Under the pieces are notes generated by a model. That model saw nothing but the letters and a program-made list of their open reading frames with translations. It made no database searches and was not told where the DNA came from. Source: RAM1 sp050247515 (GTDB lineage: Bacteria > Pseudomonadota > Gammaproteobacteria > Burkholderiales > Burkholderiaceae_C). From it: 64,000 nucleotides of DNA. Location of the stretch: NCBI GenBank assembly GCA_050247515.1, contig JBFWUB010000006.1, forward strand, positions 124,001-188,000, in the 5' to 3' direction. How positions within the stretch are numbered: position 1 is the stretch's first letter; each line of letters starts with the position of its first letter. Of the stretch, positions 35,943 to 45,226 are shown in pieces. The position numbers and the translations under genes were made by a program.

Positions 35943-36649
35943 TGCTGGTGCGCAAGGTACGCGACATTGAATACCGGCTTTTGCCAGGCTCAACCCGGCA
36001 AACCACCGACATCGTGATCGAGCGCGACGGCCTGGTCACGGTGCGGCCACCCTGGCGCATGACGCCTGAACAGGTGGACGAGACCGTGCTGGCCAAGCGC
36101 ATGTGGATTTACCGCAACCTGGCCGAATGGCGCGACCTGAACGCCACACGCATCACCCGCGAATGGGTGAATGGCGAGTCGTTTCTGTACCTGGGCAGCA
36201 GCTACCGTCTGTCGCTGGTGGGCGATCAAGACGAGCCACTGAAGCTCAAGGAGGGGCGGTTTTGCCTGCTGCGATCAGTGATGACGAAGGGCGGCCATGC
36301 CGCAGCGCAAAAGGCTTTCGAGGCGTTTTACAGCAGCAAGGGCTTGCCACGCCTGGCTGCGCGCGTGGCCCATTTCGCACCACGCGCGGGTGTCAAGGCC
36401 GGTGCGGTGCAGATCAGGGACCTGGGCTTTCGCTGGGCCAGTTGTCAGCCCAATGGCGATCTTCACTTTCACTGGAAGTGTTTGATGGCACCCCTGACCG
36501 TGATTGACTACATCGTGGTGCACGAGCTGTGCCACATCCACCACCGCGACCATTCAGAAGCGTTCTGGAACGAAGTCGACAAGGTGCTGCCCGATTGCCG
36601 TGACCGCAAGGAGTGGCTGCGGCTGCGCGGGGCCGGGCTGGATCTTTGA
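35942..36649 (+). CDS. YgjP-like M48-type metallopeptidase (SprT-like)
   Basis: 235 residues. The C-terminal zinc protease motif HELCHIHH (HExxH, near residue 197) with a downstream Glu-less HSEAFW block matches the YgjP/DUF45 metallopeptidase family. The N-terminal half is mostly beta strand (RKVRDIEYRLLPGSTRQTTDIVIERDGLVTVRPP). Genes of this family very often end type I restriction operons. Here the ATG overlaps the hsdR stop by one base. Its role may be turnover of the restriction subunit, by analogy with ClpXP control in E. coli, but that is inference. A GTG at 35939 is an alternative start. Confidence 0.82.
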   Translation: MLVRKVRDIEYRLLPGSTRQTTDIVIERDGLVTVRPPWRMTPEQVDETVLAKRMWIYRNLAEWRDLNATRITREWVNGESFLYLGSSYRLSLVGDQDEPLKLKEGRFCLLRSVMTKGGHAAAQKAFEAFYSSKGLPRLAARVAHFAPRAGVKAGAVQIRDLGFRWASCQPNGDLHFHWKCLMAPLTVIDYIVVHELCHIHHRDHSEAFWNEVDKVLPDCRDRKEWLRLRGAGLDL

Positions 36650-36680
36650 GCAATTGACGGTCTTGGCGTCACGCAGTCGC

Positions 36681-37616
36681 TCAGGCATGGCTGCGGGACA
36701 AGGGCGGCGTCAACCCGAAGCGATCCGTACTGGCCTTTGATTCATCCACCAGCCAGTGCGTGAACTGCGCTACCGCATCGTTGTCAGCCAGCGCGGCGCG
36801 GCTGCACAGGTGGTAGCCGCGGTCCGTGGCCACGGCGGGGCTGAAGGGCAGCACCAGCTGGCCTGAGGCCAGCTCGGCTTCGATCAGCCAGGGCTGCATG
36901 ACGATCGCCCCCATGCCGGCGCAGGCGGCCACGATCAGGTTGCTGCCCAGGTCGAACCCCGGTCCCAGCGTGGGCGGTGTGTCCACGCCCGCGGCCTGGC
37001 TCAGCCACAGCGCCCAGTTGCCCGGGAAGTTGATGTGGTGCAGCAGCGGGGCCTGGAGCAGGTCGCGCGGCTGGCGCAGGCCAGCCGCCAGCGCCGGCGT
37101 GCACGCGGGCTGGATCTCGCGCCCCAGCAGGTAGCGCGCGCGGATGCCGCGCGGCCAGGCCCGCGCCGGGCGTTTCACATCAATCCACAGGTCCACATCG
37201 TCGCGCGCGAAGTTCTCGTCGTGGTGAAACGGCCGCAGTTCGATGGCAATGTCCGGGTGCAACACGCGGAACTGGCCCAGGCGCGGCACCAGCCAGCGTG
37301 TGCCCAGCGTGGGCACCACGCTCACGCGCAGCTTGCGCGGTGCCGGGCGTGCGCCAAACCGGCCGATGGCGTTCTCAAGCCCCGCCACATGCGCCTCCAC
37401 CAGCGCCTGGAATTCACGCCCGCGCGCGGTGGGCAACACGCGGGTGCCCGAGCGATCCAGCAGCGTGCATTCCAGTCGCTGCTCCAGCCGCTGCACGGCG
37501 CGGCTCACGGCCGCCTGCGTCACGCACAGCACATCGGCCGCCTGGCGAAAGCTGCCCAGCTGGCACACCGCCAGAAAGGCGTGCAATTCCGGCAATGAAG
37601 GTGACTTGAACCGCAT
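36681..37616 (-). CDS. LysR-family regulator (GcvA-like)
   Basis: 311 residues. The winged helix (LPELHAFLAVCQLGSFRQAADVLCVTQAAVSRAVQRLEQRL, residues 7-47) and the LDRSGTRVLPTARG linker match the GcvA-like LysR subgroup. It is divergent from the amidohydrolase-Bug receptor operon and probably controls it. A CTGAT/ATCAG inverted repeat begins 4 bases before its ATG, fitting autorepression. Confidence 0.88.
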   Translation of the reverse strand: MRFKSPSLPELHAFLAVCQLGSFRQAADVLCVTQAAVSRAVQRLEQRLECTLLDRSGTRVLPTARGREFQALVEAHVAGLENAIGRFGARPAPRKLRVSVVPTLGTRWLVPRLGQFRVLHPDIAIELRPFHHDENFARDDVDLWIDVKRPARAWPRGIRARYLLGREIQPACTPALAAGLRQPRDLLQAPLLHHINFPGNWALWLSQAAGVDTPPTLGPGFDLGSNLIVAACAGMGAIVMQPWLIEAELASGQLVLPFSPAVATDRGYHLCSRAALADNDAVAQFTHWLVDESKASTDRFGLTPPLSRSHA

Positions 37617-37619
37617 GGT

Positions 37620-37640
37620 CTGATTACATCAGGTTATCAG
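37620..37640. promoter_or_regulatory. ATCAG inverted and direct repeats at the LysR promoter
   Basis: CTGAT-TAC-ATCAG (37620-37632) is a 5+3+5 palindrome, and a further ATCAG lies at 37636-37640. The cluster is in the 100-bp divergent gap, right before the LysR start, where autoregulating LysR proteins bind. Confidence 0.4.
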
Positions 37641-37716
37641 GCCGGATCAAATTGTTGTTTGCCCATGGCGGCCCGGATGCCTACGCTACGGCCATCTTCC
37701 GCTGAACAGGGTTACC

Positions 37717-38598
37717 GTGTCGTCTTTCGAACTGCTTCGTCCCGTGTTGCCGGTGCAGGTGCTGCCGCCGGCAGCACCTGCCATTGCCCTGGTGTGCGAT
37801 TCACCGCACAGCGGTACCGACTACCCGGCTGATTTCGGCTACGCCGTGGCGCTGGCGGAGCTGCGCAAGAGCGAGGACACGCATGTGCACTGGCTGTGGG
37901 ACGCCGTGCCGCGCGTGGGCGGCACGCTGGTGCACGCCACCTTCCCGCGCAGCTACATCGACGTGAACCGCCACGACCGCGATATCGACCTGGCCATGCT
38001 GGCCGACGCCTGGCCTGGCGAGGTGGCCCCTTCGGACCGGTGTCTGGCATTGGGCAACGGCCTGGTACCCAGCCAGACGCCCACGCGCGCGCCGATCTAT
38101 GCGCGCCGCCTGCCGGCGCGCGAGGTGGCGCACCGCATCGAGCACTATTGGCGCCCCTACCGCCGCGCGCTGGCACAGGCGCTCAAGGCCGCCGCCCCCG
38201 CTGGCCCGCGCTGGCACCTGAACCTGCATTCCATGCCCGGCAACGCCTACGAACGGCTGGGCCGCGTGGCGCCCGGGCCGCTGGCCGATGTGGTGCTGGG
38301 CGACCTGCAGGGCCGCAGCTGCAGCGTCGCCTTCACCGCGCTGGTGGCCGGAGCGTTTCGCCGGCGCGGCTACACAGTGGCCGTCAACGACCCGTATGCG
38401 GGCCAGGACCTGCTGCGCGCATTCGGCGACCCCACGCGCGGGCATGAAAGCCTGCAGGTCGAGCTGAACCGCGCGATCTACCTGAATGAGCAGACGCGCG
38501 AGCTGCTGCCGCGCGCCAGCGCCGTGCGCGAGGACATCGCCGATGTGCTGCACGACATCGCCGCCCACATCCGCAGCGTTTCGCCATCCAACCCCTGA
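37717..38598 (+). CDS. N-formylglutamate amidohydrolase family protein
   Basis: 293 residues of the FGase family. The metal and substrate blocks are VCDSPHSGTDYP near residue 27, DTHVHWLWDAVP, HATFPRSYIDVNRHDRDID and LNLHSMPGNAY. In histidine breakdown HutG-type enzymes cleave formylglutamate, but no hut genes are near and many paralogues act on other N-formyl or N-acyl amino acids. The start is GTG. It is followed 22 bases later by a Bug receptor gene, so uptake and hydrolysis of the same compound is plausible. Confidence 0.85.
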   Translation: MSSFELLRPVLPVQVLPPAAPAIALVCDSPHSGTDYPADFGYAVALAELRKSEDTHVHWLWDAVPRVGGTLVHATFPRSYIDVNRHDRDIDLAMLADAWPGEVAPSDRCLALGNGLVPSQTPTRAPIYARRLPAREVAHRIEHYWRPYRRALAQALKAAAPAGPRWHLNLHSMPGNAYERLGRVAPGPLADVVLGDLQGRSCSVAFTALVAGAFRRRGYTVAVNDPYAGQDLLRAFGDPTRGHESLQVELNRAIYLNEQTRELLPRASAVREDIADVLHDIAAHIRSVSPSNP

Positions 38599-38620
38599 TT
38601 GCTTCGACCAAGGACTCACC

Positions 38621-39619
38621 ATGACCGCACCCCTTCACCGCCGCCAATTCGTCCGCACTGCCTGCGCCCTGGGCAGCGCCATTGCCCTGCCCGCGCTGGC
38701 GCAGGCCCCCGCGGCGCGCTACCCCAGCCGCCCGATCACCCTGGTGGTGCCGTTCCCGCCCGGCGGGTCGGTGGACAGCGCGGGCCGCGCCATCGCGGAG
38801 CGGCTGGGCAAGGTACTGGGGCAGACGGTGGTGGTGGACAACAAGGGCGGCGCGGGCGGCGCCATTGGCTCCACCCTGGTGGCCCGCGCCGCACCCGACG
38901 GCTATACGCTGATCGTGACTTCGCAGACCACCCATGTGGTGAACCCGGCGGTATCGTCCAGCCTGCCGTATGACGCGTTGAACGACTTCGCCCCCATCAC
39001 GCTGATCGACCGGCTGGCCAATGTGCTGCTGGTCAACCCCGCGCTGCCGGTGAAAAGCTTCGCCGAGTTCGTGAAGTACGCCAAAGCCAACCCGGGCAAG
39101 CTGAACTACGCGTCGTCGGGCAATGGTTCGGTGGCGCACCTGAGCATGGAACTGCTCAAGTCCAAGCTGGGCATCTTCGTCACCCACATCCCTTACCGGG
39201 GCGCGGGGCCGGCGCTGAACGACCTGATGTCGGGCCAGGTGCACATGACCTGGAACAACCTCACGTCCAATCTCACCATGATCCAGCAAGGCCGCCTGCG
39301 CGCGCTGGCCGTGGCGTCACCCATCCGCGCGCCGCAGTTGCCCGACGTGCCGACATTTGACGAGCTGAAGCTGCCCGACCTGAACCTCACCTCCTGGACG
39401 GGCCTGGCCGCGCCAGCCAAAACGCCCGAGCCCATCATTGCGCAGCTGTACGACGCGATGCGCACCGTGCTGCGCGACCCGCAGACGCAGGAGGCCTGGC
39501 GCAAGCGCGGCGCCATGGTGCCCGAGAACGTGAAGCCTGCCGAGTACCGACAGGAGATCCAGCAACGCATCCAGTTCTATCGCAACGTTGCGAAGGCGAA
39601 CAATATTGTTCTGGAGTGA
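38621..39619 (+). CDS. Bug-family tripartite tricarboxylate transporter substrate-binding protein
   Basis: 332 residues. The signal peptide has an Arg-Arg start (HRRQFVRTACALGSAIALPALAQ). The mature protein shows the Bug pattern: YPSRPITLVVPFPPGGSVD, GQTVVVDNKGGAGGAIGS, NYASSGNGSVAHLSMEL, PYRGAGPALNDLMSGQV. These periplasmic receptors bind carboxylates for TctAB-like permeases. No permease genes lie beside it, which is common for this large family in Burkholderiales. It is likely cotranscribed with the amidohydrolase under the divergent LysR gene. Confidence 0.93.
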   Translation: MTAPLHRRQFVRTACALGSAIALPALAQAPAARYPSRPITLVVPFPPGGSVDSAGRAIAERLGKVLGQTVVVDNKGGAGGAIGSTLVARAAPDGYTLIVTSQTTHVVNPAVSSSLPYDALNDFAPITLIDRLANVLLVNPALPVKSFAEFVKYAKANPGKLNYASSGNGSVAHLSMELLKSKLGIFVTHIPYRGAGPALNDLMSGQVHMTWNNLTSNLTMIQQGRLRALAVASPIRAPQLPDVPTFDELKLPDLNLTSWTGLAAPAKTPEPIIAQLYDAMRTVLRDPQTQEAWRKRGAMVPENVKPAEYRQEIQQRIQFYRNVAKANNIVLE

Positions 39620-39699
39620 AGCCCGGGCAAGCCCTGATCCCCCCATAGCGTCCCCACATCGCACGGCCCGCCGGTTTCACTGGCAAACTGGCCGCAACG

Positions 39700-41841
39700 A
39701 TGTGGATCCAGACCGCCAATGCCCTCAGGGCATGTCAAAAGGCCTGCGCCGCCGGCGCAGGCCTTTTGCCGTTGCTGGCGGCCGCGCAGGCGCCCGATGC
39801 CGCACTGCGCCCGGTGGTGATCACGGGCGCCGCGCCCGACCAGCAGCGCTGGCTGGCGCCCGCCTCCATGGACGTCGTGGACGGCGAGGAGCTGCGCGCG
39901 GGCCATCTGCAGATCAACCTGTCCGAAGGCCTGGGCCGTGTGCCGGGGCTGTCGATCAACAACCGGCAGAACTATGCGCAGGACCTGCAGCTGTCCATCC
40001 GCGGGTTTGGCGCGCGCTCGACCTTCGGCGTGCGCGGCGTGCGTCTGTATGTGGACGGTATTCCCGCCAGCGCCCCCGACGGCCAGGGCCAGGCGGCCAA
40101 CTTCCCCATCGGCAGCGCGGACCGCGTCGAGGTGATACGCGGGCCCTATTCCGCGCTGTACGGCAGCTCGGCCGGCGGCGTGGTGGCGCTGTACACGGCT
40201 GACGGCGGGCCGTCCGAATGGCGCACGGGCCTGGCCGGCGGGGCGGACGGGTTGTGGCGGGCCTCCACCCAGGCCACGGGCCAGGCCGGCAGCTACTACT
40301 TCAACGTGGACGCATCCACCTTCGCCACCCGGGGGCTGCGCCCGCAGTCCGCGGCGGACCGCAGCACGGCGCACCTGAAGCTGTCGCGCCCCCATGACGG
40401 TGGGCGGCTGGTGCTGGTGGCCAACCGCCAGGTCAGCGACGCGCAGGACCCGCTGGGCCTGTCGCGCGCCGAGCTGGACGCCAACCCGTACCAGACGGCG
40501 CCTGCGGCTGCCCAGTTCAACACCCGCAAATCCGTGCAGCAGACGCAGCTGGGGCTGGCCTGGACGCATGCGCTGGGCGGCTGGGGCGGTGGTGGCCACA
40601 GCCTGCAGCTGATGGGCTATGGCGGCCAGCGCGCGCTGGTGCAGTACCAGTCCATCCCGCCGTCGGCGCAGGTGGCGCCGGGCGCAGCCGGCGGCGTGAT
40701 CGACCTGGACCGCCAGTACGGCGGGCTCAACCTGCGCTGGCGGCTGGACCGCCAGTACGGCAGCGGGCGGCTGACCGCATCGGCCGGGCTGGCCTGGGAC
40801 CGGCAGGACGAGGAGCGCCGCGGGTTCGAGAATTTCACCGGCGCCACGCTGGGCGTGGCGGGCCGCCTGCGCCGCAACGATTCCAACCGGGCCGATGCGC
40901 TGGACCCGTACGCCCAGGCCGAATGGGCAACGCCCGGCTGGACCTTCACCGCCGGCGTGCGCCGCGCCCGCGTGCGCCTGTCGTCGGCCGACCGCTACAT
41001 CGCCCCGGGCAACCCCGACGACAGCGGCGCGGCGCGCCATGCGGACACGCTGCCGGTGGCGGGGCTGCGCTGGAAGCTGTCGCCCGCCGTACAGGCCTAT
41101 GCCAGTGCCGGCCACGGCCTTGAAACACCGACGCTCAACGAGGTGGCCTACCGCGCGCCGGGCACAGCCGGCCTGAACACCGGGCTGCGGGCCAGCCGCA
41201 GCCGCAGCCTGGAAGCCGGCCTGCGCGGGCGCCACGGCAACATCGCCTGGACCGCCACCGTGTTTGATGCGCGCACGCGGGATGAGATCGTCGTGCTGTC
41301 CAACACCGGCGGGCGCAGCACCTTCCAGAACGCCGGGCGCACGCGCCGCCAGGGCCTGGAGCTGTCGGGCGAGCTGCAATGGGGCCCGCTGAACCTCAGT
41401 TCGGCCCTCACGCTGCTGGACGCCACCTACACCGACGGCTTTCTGACCTGCGCCAGCGCGCCTTGCGCCAGCCCCGGCCTGGCCGTGCCCGCCGGCAACC
41501 GCATCCCCGGCATTGCGCGGCGCCAGGCGTGGGCGAAGCTGGCCTGGGAGCCGGGCGTGGCTGGCAGCACGATCACGCTGGAACTGCGCCACACCGGCGC
41601 GGTGCCGGTGAACGACAGCAACAGCGACGCCGCGGCGGGTTACACCGTGGCCCACCTGGGCCTGCGCCTGCAGCAGGAGCGCGGGCCCTGGCAGTGGCGC
41701 CAGTTCCTGCGCATTGACAACCTGACCAACCGCCGCCATGCGGGCGCGGTGATCGTGAACGAGGGCAATGCCCGCTACTTCGAGACCGCGCCGGGGCGCT
41801 CCGCCTACGTCGGAGTGGAACTCGTGCGCCGTTTTGACTGA
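39700..41841 (+). CDS. TonB-dependent outer-membrane receptor
   Basis: 713 residues. A signal-peptide-like start is followed by a TonB box (RPVVITG, about residues 34-40), the plug (INLSEGLGRVPGLSINNRQNYAQDLQLSIRGFGARS to DRVEVIRGPYSALYGSSAGGVV) and a 22-strand barrel ending in YVGVELVRRFD. It imports a metal complex or other large ligand; the ligand is unknown, and the relation to the nearby Bug gene is not clear. No ribosome site is seen before the ATG. A perfect terminator-like hairpin lies inside codons 13-23, so either the start is unusual or the upstream transcript ends inside this gene. Confidence 0.9.
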   Translation: MWIQTANALRACQKACAAGAGLLPLLAAAQAPDAALRPVVITGAAPDQQRWLAPASMDVVDGEELRAGHLQINLSEGLGRVPGLSINNRQNYAQDLQLSIRGFGARSTFGVRGVRLYVDGIPASAPDGQGQAANFPIGSADRVEVIRGPYSALYGSSAGGVVALYTADGGPSEWRTGLAGGADGLWRASTQATGQAGSYYFNVDASTFATRGLRPQSAADRSTAHLKLSRPHDGGRLVLVANRQVSDAQDPLGLSRAELDANPYQTAPAAAQFNTRKSVQQTQLGLAWTHALGGWGGGGHSLQLMGYGGQRALVQYQSIPPSAQVAPGAAGGVIDLDRQYGGLNLRWRLDRQYGSGRLTASAGLAWDRQDEERRGFENFTGATLGVAGRLRRNDSNRADALDPYAQAEWATPGWTFTAGVRRARVRLSSADRYIAPGNPDDSGAARHADTLPVAGLRWKLSPAVQAYASAGHGLETPTLNEVAYRAPGTAGLNTGLRASRSRSLEAGLRGRHGNIAWTATVFDARTRDEIVVLSNTGGRSTFQNAGRTRRQGLELSGELQWGPLNLSSALTLLDATYTDGFLTCASAPCASPGLAVPAGNRIPGIARRQAWAKLAWEPGVAGSTITLELRHTGAVPVNDSNSDAAAGYTVAHLGLRLQQERGPWQWRQFLRIDNLTNRRHAGAVIVNEGNARYFETAPGRSAYVGVELVRRFD
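39737..39767 (+). terminator. Terminator-like 14-bp hairpin inside the receptor's signal-peptide codons
   Basis: AAAAGGCCTGCGCC pairs perfectly with GGCGCAGGCCTTTT across a 3-base loop. Its form equals the psiF/fic terminator at 16419. It lies 118 bases after the Bug stop and 37 bases inside the receptor reading frame. It could end the Bug transcript or attenuate the receptor. Confidence 0.65.
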
Positions 41842-41889
41842 AACGCTGGCACACTGGGCGCTGTAACACTTTCACACAGGAAGCCTTCC

Positions 41890-42771
41890 ATGCGCCGCTT
41901 GCCCGTTCCTGCCACCTGTCTCCGTCTGGCCGGCCTTGCCGGCGTTGCCAGCCTGGCGCTGGGCCTGTCGGCCTGCGGCGGCGGCGGCAGCGACATCGTG
42001 ACCTCCGTGCCGGTGGGCGACACCATCGTGGTGACGGAGTCGGGCCAGGTCGCGTCGTTCAACCGCGCCGCACCGGGCACCCAGGTGGGCACCCGCGCCA
42101 TCTTTGGCCTGACACCGGGCGAGTCCGTGGCCGGCATCGATTTCCGCCCGGCCAACGGCCTGCTGTATGCCCTGGGCAGCCGCGGCAACCTCTACACGCT
42201 GGACGCAGCCACAGGCCGCGCCACCTTCCGCGCGGCGCTCAAGGCCGCCGCCAGTGACGACGCCCCTTTCACCGGCCTGCTGGGCACGCAATTCGGCGTG
42301 GACTTCAACCCCGTGGCCGACCGGCTGCGCGTGGTGAGCAACACCGGGCAGAACCTGCGCATTGACGTGGACACCGGCGACACCATCACCGACGGCAACC
42401 TCACCCGCACCAACGAAGCCGGTCTGGCCGTGCCGCCCACGGCCACCGCCGCCGCGTACACCAACGCGTTTCGCGGCGCCACCGCCACCACGCTGTATGT
42501 GCTGGATCTGACGCTGGCCCTGCGCTCGGTGGTGAACCCACCCAACAACGGTGTACTGACCAGCGACGCCACGCTCGGGGTGGTGGGCAGCGGCGTGAAC
42601 GGCTTCGATATTGAATCGCGCGGCACCACGGGTTACGCGGCCATCCGCTCGGGCACCGTGCTGTCGCTGTACCGCATCGACCTGTCGGCCGCCACCAATG
42701 CCGCCACGCTGCTGGGCGGCATTGGTGGCGTGGAAACCATCTCGGGCCTGGCTCTGGTTCAGCCAGACTGA
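41890..42771 (+). CDS. DUF4394-domain lipoprotein
   Basis: 293 residues. A lipoprotein signal ends in the lipobox LSAC followed by GGGG. The rest is the DUF4394 fold of beta-propeller-like repeats: GIDFRPANGLLYALGSRGNLYTLD, GVDFNPVADRLRVVSNTGQNLRID and so on. The function of the family is unknown; extracytoplasmic location is expected. It starts 48 bases after the receptor stop. Confidence 0.82.
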   Translation: MRRLPVPATCLRLAGLAGVASLALGLSACGGGGSDIVTSVPVGDTIVVTESGQVASFNRAAPGTQVGTRAIFGLTPGESVAGIDFRPANGLLYALGSRGNLYTLDAATGRATFRAALKAAASDDAPFTGLLGTQFGVDFNPVADRLRVVSNTGQNLRIDVDTGDTITDGNLTRTNEAGLAVPPTATAAAYTNAFRGATATTLYVLDLTLALRSVVNPPNNGVLTSDATLGVVGSGVNGFDIESRGTTGYAAIRSGTVLSLYRIDLSAATNAATLLGGIGGVETISGLALVQPD

Positions 42772-42790
42772 CGCGGCCAGTGCCGCCCCG

Positions 42791-43432
42791 CTACTCCAGC
42801 GATTTGAGCCAGTCCGCCAGCGGCTTGAGTGCCGCGTCGACGGTGCCCTTGCGGTCGGCCTTGACCGCTTCATAGCGGCTTTGAGGGTGCGGCGGCGCCT
42901 TGGCGAAGGCAAAGCCTTCGCCGCGCTGGAACAACGGATCGTCCGTGCCCAGCACCCACAACACCGGCGTGTGCTGACGCAAGGCCGCTGCCGTGGCGGG
43001 CAGGCCACCCATGCCGGGCGCGTCGGCTTCGGGCGCCAGCGCCACCACGCCATCGGCATCGCCCACCGCGCCGGCATACGCCATGGCCGCGTTGGCGCCA
43101 AAGCCCGCGCCGCCGACCAGCACCCGCTTGTAACCCTGCTGGCGCAGGTCGCGCACATGACGCGCGACCTCCTGCCAGGCGCCGGGCAGGTCCTTGTCGT
43201 TGGCGCGGCGCTGCGACCACGGCATCTCCACCGCCTTGACCATGCAGCTGGCCTGCAGCTTGCGCCCCAGCGCCGCCATCGGCGCGACCGGGCCACCCCG
43301 GTCGTGCATGAGCACCAGTGCGCAGGCCTTGCTGTCGGTCTGGGCCCACGCCAGGCTGATGCCCGAAAGCGTGGCCGCTGCCAAGGCCAGGCGCAATGCG
43401 GTGCGCCGGCCCATCAGGTGGTTGTGGGTCAT
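42791..43432 (-). CDS. Exported alpha/beta-hydrolase-like protein lacking the nucleophile Ser
   Basis: 213 residues. A signal with Arg-Arg (GRRTALRLALAAATLSG..AWAQ) suggests export, possibly by Tat. The body follows an alpha/beta hydrolase order: LVLMHDRGG, the elbow VLVGGAGFGANAAM, and VLWVLGTDDP. The elbow has Ala where G-x-S-x-G enzymes carry Ser, so it may be non-catalytic or use another residue. I chose the ATG at 43432, with GGAGA 7 bases before it; the frame extends upstream but overlaps the divergent CWC gene. Confidence 0.65.
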   Translation of the reverse strand: MTHNHLMGRRTALRLALAAATLSGISLAWAQTDSKACALVLMHDRGGPVAPMAALGRKLQASCMVKAVEMPWSQRRANDKDLPGAWQEVARHVRDLRQQGYKRVLVGGAGFGANAAMAYAGAVGDADGVVALAPEADAPGMGGLPATAAALRQHTPVLWVLGTDDPLFQRGEGFAFAKAPPHPQSRYEAVKADRKGTVDAALKPLADWLKSLE

Positions 43433-43534
43433 GGCTGTGTCTCCTGGCGCCATCATGGCACTGCGCAGGCGGGCCGCGCACCCGTTCAGACCCTGATGAG
43501 CCAGCGCACCCGGCGTTAGACTTGAGGGCCCATC

Positions 43535-43765
43535 ATGTCCATGCCCGCCTTGCAGGCCCCCCAACACTGCCCGCTGTGCGGCCAGGCCAACCTGTGTGCC
43601 ATGGAGGCCGCCCGCCTGACGGGCCAGCCTCAGGGACCGTGCTGGTGCACGCGGGTGGACTTCAACCGCGCGGCGCTCGCGCGCATCCCGGCGCAGGCGC
43701 GCGGCAAGGCCTGCATCTGCGAGGCCTGCGCCACGAGGGCCGGCACGGAGCCAGCCAAGGCGTGA
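43535..43765 (+). CDS. Cysteine-rich CWC-family protein
   Basis: 76 residues with eight Cys: CPLCG near the start, then CAME, CWCTRVDF, and CICEACA near the end. The C-W-C triplet and CxxC pairs match the small CWC family, presumed to bind metal. Its stop overlaps the GTG of the MFS gene. The function is unknown. Confidence 0.8.
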   Translation: MSMPALQAPQHCPLCGQANLCAMEAARLTGQPQGPCWCTRVDFNRAALARIPAQARGKACICEACATRAGTEPAKA

Positions 43766-45222
43766 ACGAACACCACACCCTCGCCTCGCTGCGCGAACGC
43801 TACGGTCCGCGCTACCGGTGGCTGCTGTTGCTGTCGGTGATGATCGGCACGATGGCGTCCATCATGTCGTCCACCATCGTGAACGTGGCCATCCCCGACA
43901 TGAGCCATCATTTTGCGTTGGGCCAGGAGCGCGCGCAGTGGGTCAGCTCGGGCTTCATGGTGGCCATGACGGCGTCCATGCTGACCACGCCCTGGCTGCT
44001 GGCACGCTATGGCTACCGGCATACCTATGTGGGCACCATGCTGCTGCTGATGGCCGGCGGCGTGGCGGGGGGCGTGGCCGACCACTTCACGCTGGTGCTG
44101 GCCGCCCGCGTGGCCGAGGGGCTGGCCGCCGGGATCGTGCAGCCCATTCCGGCCATCATCATCCTGCGCGCATTCGAGCCCGGCGAGCAGGGCCGCGCCA
44201 GCGGCATCTTCGGCATGGGCGTGGTGCTGGCACCAGCCTTGGGTCCCAGCATCGGGGGCGTGCTGGTCGACCTGTTTGGCTGGCGCTCGATCTTCTTCAT
44301 GGTGGTGCCTTTGTGCCTGGCATCGCTGTACATGGCGTACCGCTTTGTGCCGGTGACGTCACCGGGCGGCGTGGCGGCCAACCGGGCCGGCGCGCCGCTG
44401 GACTGGCGCGGCCTTCTGATGGGCAGCGCGGGCACGCTGTGCCTGCTTAACGGTCTGGTGGAACTGCACGGCAACAGCGTCACTCGCGCTGTCGTGCTGC
44501 TGGGCGGTGCCGCGGCGGCGCTGGTGGCATTCATGTGGTGGCAGCGCCGGCTGATGAACAGTGGCCGCGAGCCGCTGATGAACCTGCATGTATTCGGCCA
44601 CCGCCAGTTCGCCATGGGCAGCATCGTCGCGTTCATCTACGGTACCGCCCTGTTTGGCTCCACCTACCTGCTGCCGGTGTACATGCAGCTGGGCCTTCAG
44701 CTGTCCGCGTCGCACGTGGGCACCATCCTGCTGCCCGCGGGGTTTGTGCTGGCCCTCACCATTGCCGGCGTGGGCCGGCTGGCCGACCGGCAGCCCACCT
44801 GGCTGCTGGTGAGCATCGGGCTGGCGCTGCTGGCGCTGTCGTTTGCGGTGATGGTGCTGGTGGACACCGCCACCGCGCTGTGGGTGCTGGTGGCGTTTGC
44901 CATCCTGGGCCGCGTGGGGCTGGGCTTCATCCTGCCGTCGTTGAACCTCGGGTCCATGCGCGGGCTGGCACCGGCGCTGATTCCGCAAGGATCAAGCGCC
45001 ATCAATTTCGTGCGCATGCTCGGCGGCGCGGCGGGTGTGAGCCTTTGCGACATCGTGCTGGAATGGCGCCTGGCCGCCCATGGCGATTCGCTGACCAACC
45101 CCACCACCAGCCCCGCGCGGCTGGCGGCGTTCAATGAATCGTTCCTGATGCTGGCCGCGCTGTGCGCGCTGGCGCTGGTGGCGGCCTGGCAGCTGCGCGA
45201 AAAGCAGGCAACAAAGGTCTGA
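43762..45222 (+). CDS. MFS transporter of the DHA2 (EmrB/QacA) family
   Basis: 486 residues with about 14 hydrophobic helices. The family motif region near helices 1-2 has SSTIVNVAIPDMSHHF, and the loop between helices holds ALGPSIGGVLVDLFGWRSIFF (motif C-like, GPxxGG). Such proteins pump drugs or other small molecules outward with protons. The start is a GTG overlapping the CWC stop by the GTGA arrangement; the frame before it is not coding. Ligand unknown. Confidence 0.87.
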   Translation: MNEHHTLASLRERYGPRYRWLLLLSVMIGTMASIMSSTIVNVAIPDMSHHFALGQERAQWVSSGFMVAMTASMLTTPWLLARYGYRHTYVGTMLLLMAGGVAGGVADHFTLVLAARVAEGLAAGIVQPIPAIIILRAFEPGEQGRASGIFGMGVVLAPALGPSIGGVLVDLFGWRSIFFMVVPLCLASLYMAYRFVPVTSPGGVAANRAGAPLDWRGLLMGSAGTLCLLNGLVELHGNSVTRAVVLLGGAAAALVAFMWWQRRLMNSGREPLMNLHVFGHRQFAMGSIVAFIYGTALFGSTYLLPVYMQLGLQLSASHVGTILLPAGFVLALTIAGVGRLADRQPTWLLVSIGLALLALSFAVMVLVDTATALWVLVAFAILGRVGLGFILPSLNLGSMRGLAPALIPQGSSAINFVRMLGGAAGVSLCDIVLEWRLAAHGDSLTNPTTSPARLAAFNESFLMLAALCALALVAAWQLREKQATKV

Positions 45223-45226
45223 CACC

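Noticed and set aside
39620..39700. Cobalamin or other riboswitch before the TonB receptor
   Set aside because: The stretch lacks the conserved boxes of a cobalamin riboswitch; only the hairpin inside the gene stands out.
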